Assembly (NCBI GenBank): GCA_022606425.2
Contig: JAHDVF020001045.1
Location: 434,001 to 498,000, forward strand
Origin: Lepidostoma basale
Taxonomy: Eukaryota; Arthropoda; Insecta; Trichoptera; Lepidostomatidae
DNA: 64,000 bases
Direction of reading: 5' to 3'
Every line of letters begins with the position of its first letter. The first letter of the stretch is position 1. The translations under genes were made by a program, and so were the position numbers. This document shows, one piece after another, positions 53,015 to 63,010 of this stretch. The notes below the pieces were generated by a model. The model was not told where the DNA came from. It was given only the letters and a program-made list of their open reading frames with translations, and made no database searches.

Positions 53015-53372
53015 GAGAGCTGACACCATCTGAACAAAAAATCTCCTAAGAACCACAGAAATGAAGACTCTCCGATCAGTTGCGGGAACGACACTCCGAG
53101 ACAGAATAAGAAATTCTGAAATAAGAAAGATCTGCAATTTAGAAGATGTCGTGCGATGGGAAAGACAAAGGAGACGCTACTGGAGAGATTATGTGGAAAG
53201 AGCATATTCTGAAAGAGTGATCAATATAGCTGCAAATGAAGTACCAACAGGAAATCGACCTGCAGGAAGACCATCTAAAAGATAGTGAGACAGTTGAACA
53301 TCTGCATCCCAGGAACAGTCTCCGAGAAATAACAGAACACAATCCTAAATAAAGCAAAAGAAGAAGACTAAG
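53015..53372 (+). mobile_element. LINE-E 3' end
   Basis: MKTLRSVAGTTLRDRIRNSE, WERQRRRYWRDYVERAYSER and NEVPTGNRPAGRPSKR then a stop, followed by the family 3' UTR and AAAAGAAGAAGAC tail. The cleanest E-family C-terminus in the window. Confidence 0.85.
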
Positions 53373-53799
53373 ATTTAACATGTTAAGTTAATCGGCTTCA
53401 CTTTTTTAAATAATGCGTCATCCAAGGTGCAATCTAGCTCCTTTGCTTTAACCCAATGGAATGCACCACCGCACACATGCAGTATGTACTAAACTCCACG
53501 CTTCTCCCCGCTCTGTGCTCCTCCAGCCTTCGCTCTATGCACGTCTCGCCATAAAATAGATTGGGAGGATTCATAACCACGATGAAATACCCACCTCAAC
53601 CCGAATGCAACCATCGAATGAATTTCAGTTTATGCGCAATTCAAAACGTTTTATTCGCATAAATTTACCTTTCACCTTATGTGTGGAAACGATACATGAC
53701 GACGGTATAATGAGTATGGATCTATGGATTCAGTATATTATTTATCTTGGAATAATCTCAGAGATTTAACATAAAATTACAATAATTTCAAAGTCCCTT
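53373..53799. other. single-copy-looking, no gene
   Basis: 53430-53640 is GC-richer (GCATGCAGTATG absent elsewhere). No coding support. Confidence 0.3.
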
Positions 53800-54030
53800 T
53801 TAATAACCATCACGCCGTCTCTCGAAGATGTAAGTAGAAATAATCGACTGCCACACTTTTCTTTTCTAACATACTTCTCTAGTTTCCTCAACATTCATTT
53901 ATCATGTCGATTTCTCCGACTCCTCACATGGCCGACATTCAATATTTGATTTTTTTGATCATGTCACGTTATCCTCGATTTTTCTCGATTTCTAGTTCCA
54001 TTTAGGTACATCGTTAACATATACTTTCTT
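53800..54030 (-). mobile_element. TTAG-LINE, decayed
   Basis: TAATAACCATCACGCCGTCT, GACTGCCACACTTTTCTTTT, ATGGCCGACATTCAATATTT and GATCATGTCACGTTATCCTC. Tail nearly gone. Deletions in RRACM region. Confidence 0.75.
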
Positions 54031-54420
54031 TTTACCGAAAAAAAACAACTATTTTTTAATTAGCCGCATATTCACCATTAATGCATGAAAGTACGGATTT
54101 AATTTTTAATAAATTTAAGGTGATAACACTGTGGTCTCCACAAAAAAAAATTTTTTTCTTAATTAAATCTCAATTGTGTGTTTTTTTTTTTTACAAAATA
54201 AAGAGTTTCTGTGAATTGATATATAACATAATTCTGCTCTCTCCCGTGATATTACCCGTAGCTCTTTCCGGCTTATTTCTTGCTAGGGATGCTAGGCTAC
54301 CAGTCACTCGAGAGATTCTCTTGAGTGTTCACTTCTTTCGACTGATAGGCGGTGGTATACAACTCAGAAATCCTGAGAAATCCTGAGCGATGTAGATCTG
54401 TTCGTCCTTGATAATTATCT
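54031..54420. other. AT-rich with a short GC-richer stretch, no recognised gene
   Basis: A 101-codon frame (54081-54386) has no domain. Nothing supported. Confidence 0.3.
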
Positions 54421-54600
54421 TCGACAAAGGGGCCACATATTGTTTTATCTCCCATGACGCATAGCCAACCTGCCAATAGTTATGCCGGTAGGTAGAACAA
54501 TATCTTTGCTAAATCGTTTCACCTCGGAAGTCCACGTATTTTGTGAAAGTGTTTTTGACCTGAGGGAGATGCTGTCTCTGTTATTATTGTGAGTTCATCT
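54421..54600 (+). mobile_element. possible LINE 3' fragment related to 17338
   Basis: GCCGGTAGGTAGAACAATAT and TCGTTTCACCTCGGAAGTCC resemble CACCGGTGGGAAGAGCAATT and CGCGGTCTCCTCGGAGATCG at 17430-17475 in order and spacing. Confidence 0.4.
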
Positions 54601-54694
54601 ATTATTTCATTATGTATTATTTACTATTTTGTCTCTTTTAATTAATAATATTATGTATCTTTAAAGTATTGGAATATAGTTCTGTGATGCATTT

Positions 54695-55110
54695 CAGTTC
54701 TTCTTCTTCTTCTTCTTCTCCTTATAGACCTTTGGTCTGTTCCTGAAATCAGGCTGACCTCTCTTGGAAGATTGACTGCCAACTATCTCTCCATCTCTTC
54801 GGCGGTCTTCCGGGGGGACGGCTGCCGGCAGGAATCTGATGCGCCACAGCGTGTGGGATTCTGGTGGAATCCATCTTCTGCACGTGCGCATTCCAGTATC
54901 TTCTGCGTTGTCTACCCCATCTCACGACATCCTTTACCTTGCAGATCTCCTTCCTGCTAACATCCTCACCGTCCTCATCTCTGCCACCCGTACTTTAGCC
55001 TTCGTTCTTATGGTATCCGCTCTGGTATCAATGGTATATGTCAGTATAGGCCTTACGCAGGTTTTATATATTCTGACCTTACTCTCAGTTCTCATATACT
55101 TGATGCATTT
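54695..55110 (-). mobile_element. LINE-E 3' end, long copy
   Basis: (GAA)n tail at 54700-54718 (minus). Coding scraps include VRIYKTCVRPILTYTIDTRA-like at 55000-55080, then GVGWNPPESHTLWRIRFLPA and EDRRRDGEIVGSQ. Multiple frameshifts. Confidence 0.75.
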
Positions 55111-55129
55111 GATATATTTAAATAAATAA

Positions 55130-55260
55130 ATGAAATTACGTATTAATGAAAACGATCGTTTTCTAGACGTTTTATTATATTATATGGGGGAGACAGAATT
55201 TGAGGGGCTTACAATGTCATTTAATATGAAATAAAATTTCTAGAAAGTTGAATATTTTAA
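55130..55260. repeat. h-family copy
   Basis: ATTAATGAAAACGATCGTTT, TCTAGACGTTTTATTATATT and AAATTTCTAGAAAGTTGAAT arms. Centre replaced. Confidence 0.55.
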
Positions 55261-56194
55261 GCGATCTATGACCCACCGTCTGCTATGGAAAACCGCTATC
55301 AGTCTTTGTATCATATTGTAGATCAGGTACAGTGTGTGCCAATCTAAAGTATTCAAAAGTGCACAAGTCAGGTCACGGTTGAAATGACTCAATAAAGGTG
55401 GGTTAGGAGGACGCCAAGTGTTTCGTTTGATTAAAGAGGCAATACCTCCGCGACCGCGTACTGCATTCATCCCCCAGTGGGTGTAATCAATTCATAACCA
55501 CCCGGTGCCAGGGCCGGTCTTGAGAATTTCATAAAATGATCAAGAGAAGCTTGACATATTATATATTTTTTTATTAGTTAAAACGTGAACCTCATTTATC
55601 ATAACAGCAGCATATGCAGTACATGAGATGCTGGGAACGCTGATGGGTTTTTAATTAAAACAGTGGAGTCTGTTCTATTTTTTATTTTATTTATTACAAA
55701 TCATAAACATCTTTTTTACGAAATAAAAAAAAAACATATTATTTTAACTTACCATAGTAAATAAATTAAATAAGATGAAAATTTTAAATCATAAGTAGCC
55801 GTCAAAACGATGTTTTCGCCCCTTCTGTAATGTTTTTGTACTTTACATTGTATACTGAAATTTTAATAATTACATTATGTTTTATTAAATACTTCATGTT
55901 TTTGTTTTAATAAAAAATATTTAATTTAACGGTTCCAACGGCCAATCAAGAATCAGAAGGGGTAATTTGAGAAAATTTTAAACATTCAAATTATATTTGG
56001 AAACTTGAATATAATGAACAAAATAAATTAAAAAATGCGTTTAAATCTGAAATTAAGGCTAAATTTTCATGAATTAAAACACTGTTTTTTTTTTCACAGA
56101 AAAACAATGTTTTAATTTACTCGTGTACGTATTTCGTTATCCTCACAATTCAATTATACATATTATATCAATAGAACAACTATTTATTTTTTAA
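55261..56194. other. no recognised gene
   Basis: 55260-55540 is GC-richer and single-copy-looking (76-codon minus frame, no domain). The rest is AT-rich. Confidence 0.35.
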
Positions 56195-56250
56195 ATATTT
56201 TCTTCTTCTTCTCCTTTAATACCATTGTCTGTCCTGTATTTTAAGTTATT
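56195..56250 (-). mobile_element. LINE-E 3' tip, diverged
   Basis: TTCTTCTTCTTCTCCTTTAA and TACCATTGTCTGTCCTGTAT match the 3' terminus of the E family. Confidence 0.5.
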
Positions 56251-56609
56251 TTTACAAATTATTACTTTAATACTTGATAATTTTTACTTAAATTTTCTAT
56301 AGAAGACTGAAAAAGTAGTCGTGTATGATAATCTCGAGTCTCTGATATTCTGCAAAATCTCCACCACTGCTCTATAACCCCATTGTACGAGATCATATTA
56401 TGTGAGAAGATGCGGTCCAATATTTAATGAAATTCTGTAGAGCGTTTATCTTCCACAAACACTGAAATGTATCATGAAAATTTATATGCGTTTTACTGGA
56501 AACACGTTTGTTGCATGCATATCCAAGAGCTGAAGGAGATGAAGGTTCTACCATATTACATATTTTTGTAACAGAAATTATGTACATGAATAAACAATAT
56601 GACCGATAC
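56251..56609. other. no recognised feature
   Basis: Nothing supported. Confidence 0.3.
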
Positions 56610-56760
56610 AATACGAACTAAAAAAAATCTCAGAACATCAGAGATGAAAACTCTTCGCGCAATTGCAAGAAAAACTCTCAGAGAAAGGGTAAGCAATCCA
56701 GAAATAAGGAAAATCTGTAATACTGAGGAATGTTATATCGTGAGATGGAGCAGTTATAAT
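56610..56760 (+). mobile_element. LINE-E internal fragment
   Basis: LRTSEMKTLRAIARKTLRER and NPEIRKICNTEE, then VRWS. Truncated on the right by the S-repeat. Confidence 0.75.
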
Positions 56761-56764
56761 TTTT

Positions 56765-57115
56765 GCAGTGTAACATACAGTGGTTGTTAATACATATACA
56801 GATGAACAGACATACAGTTATATTAAGATATAGAATATTAAATACAATCCCTAGGCCTGTCCTCCGTCAATCGGGACTTAAGTTTACTCGGAAATGTAAC
56901 ATTAAAAAAAGCAAAAGACACACGGGTCTCCAGGGCACATTTAATCTAGTTTAATTCCAATTCACTTCTATGTCCCCATTTCACAAAACAGAGCAAAAAA
57001 AACATGGTTCATGATTTTTTGGCATATCATAAAATTATTTCAGACAGATATTGATTAGTGTGAGATAGGGTGTGAGATGGGAGAAAAAATGTGGAATGAT
57101 TGATGGAGATGGAAC
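56765..57115. repeat. S-repeat copy
   Basis: ACATACAGTGGTTGTTAATA, GGCACATTTAATCTAGTTTA and GTGTGAGATGGGAGAAAAAA match 44706-45110 in order. Confidence 0.65.
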
Positions 57116-57284
57116 AGTATGAAAAGACAATTTTGACAAAACCGTGTAAACCATATGGACACTTACAGAATCGCATACACTACTGCAAATGAGATTCCTG
57201 TAAGCCAACGCTAATATTAGATTTATCGCAATAAAAACAATGCAATTATTAAACAGTATTTATTGTTTCTTGAACAATCGTGTC
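57116..57284. other. no recognised feature
   Basis: Nothing supported. Confidence 0.3.
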
Positions 57285-57399
57285 AAACTCCATATTAAGT
57301 AATCAATACGAATAAAAATGTCTGTTTCCTAGAAGTTTTATTATATTTTATGTGAATGACATGTTTCGATTGTCTAAGGCAATTGATGATCATAATTCA

Positions 57400-57500
57400 A
57401 TTAAGTTTTTTTTTTATTAAGTACTTCTACTTATTGTCTTCATTTCGAAAGCGTTCGGTTTCGCCAGGCTAGCTGACATCGACAGACAGGTGACATTTGA
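57400..57500 (-). mobile_element. d-family fragment nested in h-family
   Basis: ATTAAGTACTTCTACTTATT, CTTCATTTCGAAAGCG, module 57485-57453 (minus), CAGACAGGTGAC. One half of the d element. Confidence 0.7.
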
Positions 57501-57547
57501 TACTGCCTTGGACAGGCGAAACATGTCGGTTACATAAAATATAATAA

Positions 57548-57750
57548 CTAACTAACTAACTAACCATCACGCCGTCTCCCCGAAAGGGGAGGCAGAAAGA
57601 ATGGACTGTCACACTTTTACTGATGCGGCACTCCATCCTTCTCTTTTCGCCCCGCGGGAGACGCGGTGTGATGGGTTGCGAACCTCATCGCCACCAATAG
57701 GCATCTCCCGCGCACATTTAGATCGTCCAACACCCACAAACTAAATCACC
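57548..57750 (-). mobile_element. TTAG-SINE with 15-bp TSD
   Basis: CATAAAATATAATAA at 57533-57547 and 57751-57765. The insert has the (TTAG)n tail, LINE-shared 3' end, and the perfect hairpin arms CGCGGGAGA / TCTCCCGCG (57653-57712). 5'-truncated at ACTAAATCAC. Confidence 0.92.
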
Positions 57751-57894
57751 CATAAAATATAATAAAACTTTATAAAACAGGCGATTTCATTCGTATTAAT
57801 TAATTAAACATTTAGGTTACAAATTCTGATTTTAATATCATTCACCGTTATATCATTCATTTTTAATATCATTAATAATAAAGCTCCCTTTCAT

Positions 57895-58045
57895 TTAAAA
57901 CGCTATCTCCCCGAAATGATAGTCAAAAAATGGACTGCCACGCTGTTCTTTCTTGACATATTTCTCTTGCTTCTTTAATAATCATACTTCGTGTCATGCA
58001 TGCACGTCAATTTCTCCGACACCGCACGTGGCCGACATTTTATAT
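57895..58045 (-). mobile_element. TTAG-LINE, decayed
   Basis: CTATCTCCCCGAAATGATAG, GACTGCCACGCTGTTCTTTC, GTGTCATGCATGCACGTCAA and ACGTGGCCGACATTTTATAT. No tail left. Confidence 0.75.
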
Positions 58046-58504
58046 TTTAACCGAATTTATTAAACAATTTTAAATTTAATTGTATTTAATATTAAGAGGG
58101 AATTAAAATAAACATGTTGTGGGTTGTATGCACACAGCAGTAACACGTTTTCCTTTAATATTGTCATTTTATATTCTCTTAAATTCAAAGCTGTGTAAAT
58201 CTTCCGCCACATTTTTGCAGCAAACATCTGCCTCGCCTCGGAGGGGCGCACATAGTGAGTCGGGTATACATCGCGATGCGGTCCCGTAATATAATGTTTA
58301 CAATTTTATCTTGCGCGCAATATACAGCTCCGTGACAATTTATTACTGCTGCAACATGTTTTTACTTTGTATTAAGTAATGTTAAGTATTTGATTTCACC
58401 AATTCTTAATTAGTGAAAACTTTATCAAGTGTCGTGTCTATATTTTGAAATTTACAGTAACCAATATTTTCTATGACTTATATTTTTTTCACATTAATTT
58501 TATT
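58046..58504. other. no recognised feature
   Basis: Nothing supported. Confidence 0.3.
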
Positions 58505-58658
58505 TCTTCTCCTTCTTCTTCTTCTTCTACCCCTTCTTCCTCTTCTTCCTCTTCTTCCTCTTCTTCCTCTTCTTTCTCTTCTTCCTCTTCTTCCTCTTCT
58601 TCCTCTTCTTCCTATTCTTCCTCTTCTTTCTCTTCTTCCTCCTCCTCATCTTTTTCTT
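58505..58658. repeat. (TTCTTCCTC)n microsatellite, left part
   Basis: Pyrimidine-only tract with 9-bp TTCTTCCTC periodicity. Interrupted by a LINE and resumed at 59262. The long Ser- or Leu-only frames here are artefacts. Confidence 0.95.
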
Positions 58659-58661
58659 GAA

Positions 58662-59245
58662 ATGCAAGGCAACAAAGTAAATGGTGCACTTAAAGTTGTC
58701 ATCGCAAACAAAAACCTGTCCAAAAAAGCTAGAATGGCAGTGCACAACGGTGTTCTTCTACCGACCCTTATGTAGGGAAGCGAAGCATGGAACTGGCAAA
58801 AGAAGGATGGAAGTAGAATAATTGCAGTAGAAATGAGATCACTTAGACGAATGTGTCAATACTCTGTGTATGATAGTGTCGAATGAAAATATAAGAAGTG
58901 AATGCGGTGCGAATGATGGTGTTATGAACAAAATAATGAAAGGATCATTAAGATGGTTTGGACATATGGAAAGAATGAATGAAGAGAGAATTGTAAAAAA
59001 TTATATGTTAACGATCTAAATGGAACCAGAAAAAGAGGAAGACCGAGGAAAATGTGGCCCGATCAAATAAATCAAATATTGAATGTCGGCCATGCGAGGA
59101 GTCAGATAAATCGACGCGCGTGCATGACACGATGTATGAATGTTGAGGAATCGATTAAAAATTTCAGGAACGAAAAGTGTGGCAGTCCATTATTTCTGCC
59201 TACTCCTTCGGGGAGACGGCGTGATGGTTAGTTAGTTAGTTAGTT
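58662..59245 (+). mobile_element. TTAG-LINE inside microsatellite
   Basis: KVNGALKVVIANKNLSKKAR, MAVHNGVLLPTLM then a TAG in place of the Tyr codon of LMYGSEAW. RWFGHMERMNEERIVK and NVGHARSQINRRACMTRCMN follow with frameshifts. 3' hairpin and (TTAG)n tail at 59226-59245. Confidence 0.9.
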
Positions 59246-59261
59246 TTTTCTACCTCTACTT

Positions 59262-59530
59262 CCTCTTCTCGTTCTTCTTCTTCTTCTTTCAGTTATTCTT
59301 CCTCTTATCCTCTTCTTCCTCTTCTTCCTCTTCTTCCTCTTCTTCCTCTTCTTCCTCTTCTTCCTCTTCTTTCTCTTCTTCCTCTTCTTCCTCTCCTTCC
59401 TCTCCTTCCTCTTCTTCTTCTTCTACCTCTTCTTCCTCTTCTTCCTCTTCTTCCTCTTCTTCCTCTCCTTCCTCTTCTTCCTCTTCTTCCTCTTCTTCCT
59501 CTTCTTCCTCTTCCCCCCTCCTGTTCTTCT
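59262..59530. repeat. (TTCTTCCTC)n microsatellite, right part
   Basis: About 250 bp of the same 9-bp pyrimidine repeat. The Glu-only frame on the minus strand is not a gene. Confidence 0.95.
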
Positions 59531-60084
59531 TGACGTTTTCATTCGTATTCATAATTCATTAATTTTTATAAAAATTTTCAGGAATCAAATATATATGGTA
59601 AAGTTTTTTTTTTTAATGGAAAATGCAAAGATTTAGGGCAAAATTCAAGCATTCCGAAATACATAAATTAACAATAGTTTCATACGCGTCTAATGATCTT
59701 AATAAAACCACCTTTCCTAAATTCGATTCAGTGGTTTATAACCGTGGACTGTATGTTGGTAAATGATGAAGTGAAATTAAACCGCTTTAGATGGATGTTC
59801 TTATGCGCCGCGCTATTCTCACTGGAAATGCTTCTGTCGTGACTTTTATGGGACTCTATATATTTGTCTTGAAACCACAAGGCGGTTATTTCGTTTAAAG
59901 CTTTTAAAAAGCATTTCAATCTATGAACCTATATTTGCTTCATAGCATATGGATGTTTATTAAAATAGGTATTAATTTGTTTTTCATTTGCTGGTTATAA
60001 AAACTACTAACTAGCTAATTAACTATCATACTAAATTGCTTTAAAATTTGGTTATAGAGTAGATGTAGTTTAAGACGAGTTTAA
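59531..60084. other. no recognised feature
   Basis: 59690-59920 is GC-richer, single-copy-looking; 63-codon minus frame without domain. Confidence 0.35.
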
Positions 60085-60325
60085 AGACTATACAATGTTA
60101 ACCATGTAAATGGAACTAGAAATAGAGAAAGACCGAGGAAAACGTGGCAGATCAAATAAATCAAATATTGAATGTCGGTGAGTCAGAAAATTCGACATGC
60201 GTGCATGACACGATGTATGAATGTTGAGGAAGGGAGAAAAATATATCAGGAAAGAAAAGTATGACCGTCCAATCTTTCTGCCTACCCCTTCGAGGAGAAA
60301 GCGTGATGGTTAGTTAGTTAATACT
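60085..60325 (+). mobile_element. TTAG-LINE 3' fragment
   Basis: ATGTAAATGGAACTAGAAAT, CAAATATTGAATGTCGG, a short deletion, GTGCATGACACGATGTATGA, 3' hairpin and tail GTTAGTTAGTTAA. Confidence 0.85.
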
Positions 60326-60338
60326 CCCCAAATAATGT

Positions 60339-60498
60339 GTTTTGTAACTAACTTATTAACTAACTCACCATCACGCCGTCTCCCCGAAGGGGTAGGCAGA
60401 AGGAATTGACTACCACACTTTTCTATCTTGACATATTTCTCTCGCTTCCTCAATATTCATAGATCGTGTCATGCACGCATGTCGATTTCTCTGACTCG
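60339..60498 (-). mobile_element. TTAG-LINE 3' fragment with TSD
   Basis: CCAAATAATGT at 60328-60338 and 60499-60509 is an 11-bp TSD. Tail-to-tail with the copy at 60085, only 13 bp apart. Confidence 0.9.
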
Positions 60499-60524
60499 CC
60501 AAATAATGTATTATCATCATCTTC

Positions 60525-60765
60525 TCTTTCTTTGTGTTCTTCATCTGGTGGGGTTTAGCTTCCTCTAAGAAACGTCTCCATCCCATTTCTCACCGCCACC
60601 TCTTAGTCTTGCTGCTCCAGGACAGTCAGCCACAATACCATCAATCGCAGTCTCGGCCTGCTGACACTTCTTTGCCCTACTGGATTGTTAAACATCACTC
60701 ATTTTGGGCTTCTATCTGGGTCATATCTTACGTGGAGACGAGATTCTCTAACTTTTGTTAATGGA
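60525..60765 (-). mobile_element. LINE 3'-region repeat related to 1-140
   Basis: GTCTCCATCCC, CAATCGCAGTCTCGGCCTGC and CTTCTTTGCCCTACTGG align with 1-130. Coding remnants are not readable. Confidence 0.55.
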
Positions 60766-60834
60766 CAAAATTAAAGGACAATATGTTTCTGGCTGAAAGC
60801 AAATGTGTTACCTGCGCAATATTAAAGATTCCAC

Positions 60835-60960
60835 TGGAATAAAGAGTGCGGAGGAGTTATTCCGGGCGGCGTAAGACAGAGAAGTCAATCCCAGCGTCGA
60901 AGTTTGCAATTGTGATTGCCAGCGCGGCGGGGAGACTTGATATGGCACACGAAGAAGAAG
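60835..60960 (+). mobile_element. LINE-F 3' end
   Basis: GTGCGGAGGAGTTATTCCGG (SAEELFR), GCGGCGGGGAGACTTGATAT and a GAAGAAGAAGA tail match 52800-52916. Confidence 0.65.
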
Positions 60961-61529
60961 ATAATTCTACATATGTACATTGAATGGCTGACTTAGTTCA
61001 GGACAAGGCTTAAAAGGTTAAGCAAGGTTTCAAAACAATAAATTACATAACTAATGGATACGATTAATATTTACCCACAAAAACATAGTACACCCGAGTT
61101 GGACCTTTGTCATTTTCGTGAAATATTTAAGATCTGCTTTAAATTTTCGCCTTCACCTTTATCTGGAAGGGTTGGGGCCATAATTAATCGTTTGCCTTTA
61201 AGACGGGGCCCTAAACCTTAAGGGATAAGTGGAACAATTAGTTAAGCAGCATTAAAGGCCTCCTTATGTCCTGACACATAATATATATGAAGACAGAATG
61301 CTCAAACATAAGGAAATCGCATTAATTTGTTACTTTTAGGGACACGTATTATAAATTGATGTTTTTTGTCCAAAAGGAATAATGTTGTGCTTTATTTTTT
61401 ATTCGTCTTTCTACTATATTTCAACTACAATTAAACAAACTTAATATTAATGGAAGATCCAAATTAAATTCATAATATATTTCTTAAAAGCTAAGACATT
61501 AACACTGTGGAATTCCATAGTAAAACACT
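60961..61529. other. no recognised gene
   Basis: 61130-61280 is GC-richer (GGGGCCCTAAACCTTAAGGG), single-copy here. Confidence 0.35.
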
Positions 61530-61770
61530 TTGGAAATTGAAAATAACGTTGTTTATAATTCATAAAATATTAAAAATCACGTCATGTTCCATGTGTTGTT
61601 ACTTTTTATTGTACCGATTTTTACATGCGTTTTTTATTAGTCTTTTTTTCTTTGTTTTGTTTTTATTATATATTTAAATCTGACGATGGAGGTATCCTCC
61701 GAAACATGTCGTGATTTTTAATATTTTGTGGATAATAAACAAGGTTATTTTCATTTTCCAAAGTGAATTT
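61530..61770. repeat. k-family inverted repeat
   Basis: Left arm TTGGAAATTGAAAATAACGT, AATATTAAAAATCACGTCAT faces right arm ATGTCGTGATTTTTAATATT, AAGGTTATTTTCATTTTCCA. The right half carries the module below; the left has decayed to GGAACATGAC. Confidence 0.75.
61680..61710 (+). ncRNA. hammerhead-ribozyme-like module, family k
   Basis: CTGACGA, T, GGAGG-TAT-CCTCC, GAA-ACATGT-C. Core and GAA are canonical and stem II is a perfect 5 bp. Stem I pairing (AAAT with GUGAUU) is weak. One extra T before stem II. Confidence 0.5.
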
Positions 61771-61827
61771 ATATTATATGTTAGTGTAAGTAATTAATAT
61801 GCATTTAATATAATAAAATCATGAAAG

Positions 61828-61965
61828 AAGTCGGAAGAATGCATATATGTGTACGACTAGCTGTACAAATGCGGAGGAAGCTAGAGAGGTGTGTCAGGAT
61901 AGAGTAGTGTGGCGTTCCATTCTCTCTGCCTAGCCTTTCGAAGAAATGGCGTGTTGTTGTTGTTG
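61828..61965 (+). mobile_element. GTT-tailed LINE (C family) 3' end
   Basis: GGAGGAAGCTAGAGAGGTGT, GTGGCGTTCCATTCTCTCTG and CCTTTCGAAGAAATGGCGTG, tail TTGTTGTTGTTGTC. It shows that this family ends in (GTT)n rather than (TTAG)n. Confidence 0.8.
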
Positions 61966-62604
61966 TCAATGAGAATTTGGATAATATCAAGTGGGAAATA
62001 TTTTCCTTCGGTGTAATTAAAGTTTCAGCTAATTAAAAAACTATTTCGATTATTGAATTTAACATTCAATATTAACGATTATGTAATGTGATTGAATTAT
62101 CGTGAATAGCATGTGATATGATCCAAAAATTTATTCGTAAAATAAATATGAATTGTATTATACAGACTGATGTTTGCACAATTTACTGTGTACAAAAGCA
62201 ACATAATCATATGGTAATTGACATTTATAAGGGCTAACATGGCTAAAATCAGAGCATGAAAATTATTCACATTATTAATATCACATAAGTATTTCACGCT
62301 TATTATGTTAATTCAAATAACTATGAATAAAAGCCATCATGAATAGTATACTAATCCAATAGGTATATTAAATATGTATTGTACATAAAAGAGAACATTA
62401 ATCATATTATATAAATAAAATCGAAATCCTCATTTGATTTTACTCATTTATTTTTCATATTTGTCTGTGTAAGTGAGATTTTTCAAAATAGAACATTGAG
62501 TTAACTCATTTGGATACTTTTGAAAAACATAGAATTTTCACAACAATTTTTGGCACTTTTCACAAACATGTTTTGGACTTACATCCACCTAAGTCTTTTT
62601 TCTC
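61966..62604. other. AT-rich, no recognised feature
   Basis: Nothing supported. Confidence 0.3.
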
Positions 62605-62640
62605 TGGTTTCAATCCTGGGGATTGGTTTGTAGCAATTTT
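62605..62640 (-). mobile_element. 3' tip of the RT-bearing LINE family
   Basis: CTGGTTTCAATCCTGGGGAT and TGGTTTGTAGCAATTT match 45902-45935. Confidence 0.65.
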
Positions 62641-63010
62641 TTTGTAGTATTGAGAAGGGCCGGAAAAACGGGTCAATTACTTAAAAAGATTGCCCAGCAA
62701 CGAGTAAACTGGATAGGAAAAATCAAGGATCCGGGCTTGCTTTTAACTGTCGCAGAGAGTTTAACTGAGATTGAGGGCAGATATTCTAGAGGCCCTATAT
62801 GGACCAAATGATAAGAGACATGCGCGCTGTGGCAGCTACACTGAGATGAAAAGACTAGCTGGAGACAGGACTGAGTAGAGGAAACAAGTGAGGCATATTG
62901 CAGACCAAAATTGTAATCATGAAGTAGAAGCCCGAAGCGATAAGGAGAGAGATAGAATGATAGGATTAGAGTAGATTAAATGTGGTCTGGGCACCCCTTG
63001 ATTTCTTACA
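62641..63010 (+). mobile_element. LINE C-terminal fragment, unassigned
   Basis: LKKIAQQRVNWIGKIKDPGL then LTEIEGRYSRG, a broken frame, RDMRAVAA. The RVNWIGK..EGRxxRG order is the LINE tail pattern. Confidence 0.55.

Larger units (their letters stand above)
57285..57800. repeat. h-family inverted repeat carrying two nested insertions
   Basis: Left arm CCTAGAAGTTTTATTATATT..GAATGACATGTTTCG (57328-57370) and right arm ..CAGGCGAAACATGTCGGTTA (about 57514) and CATAAAATATAATAAAAC (57751) enclose a d-family fragment (57400-57500) and a TTAG-SINE. Confidence 0.8.

Noticed and set aside
16168..59245. (TTAG)n tracts as interstitial telomere repeats
   Set aside because: Insect telomere repeat is TTAGG. 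Here the tracts are four-base units always attached to the same LINE or SINE 3' end in the correct orientation.
59289..59552. Poly-Glu, poly-Ser or poly-Leu proteins at 58445-58775 and 59289-59552
   Set aside because: They are translations of a 9-bp pyrimidine microsatellite.
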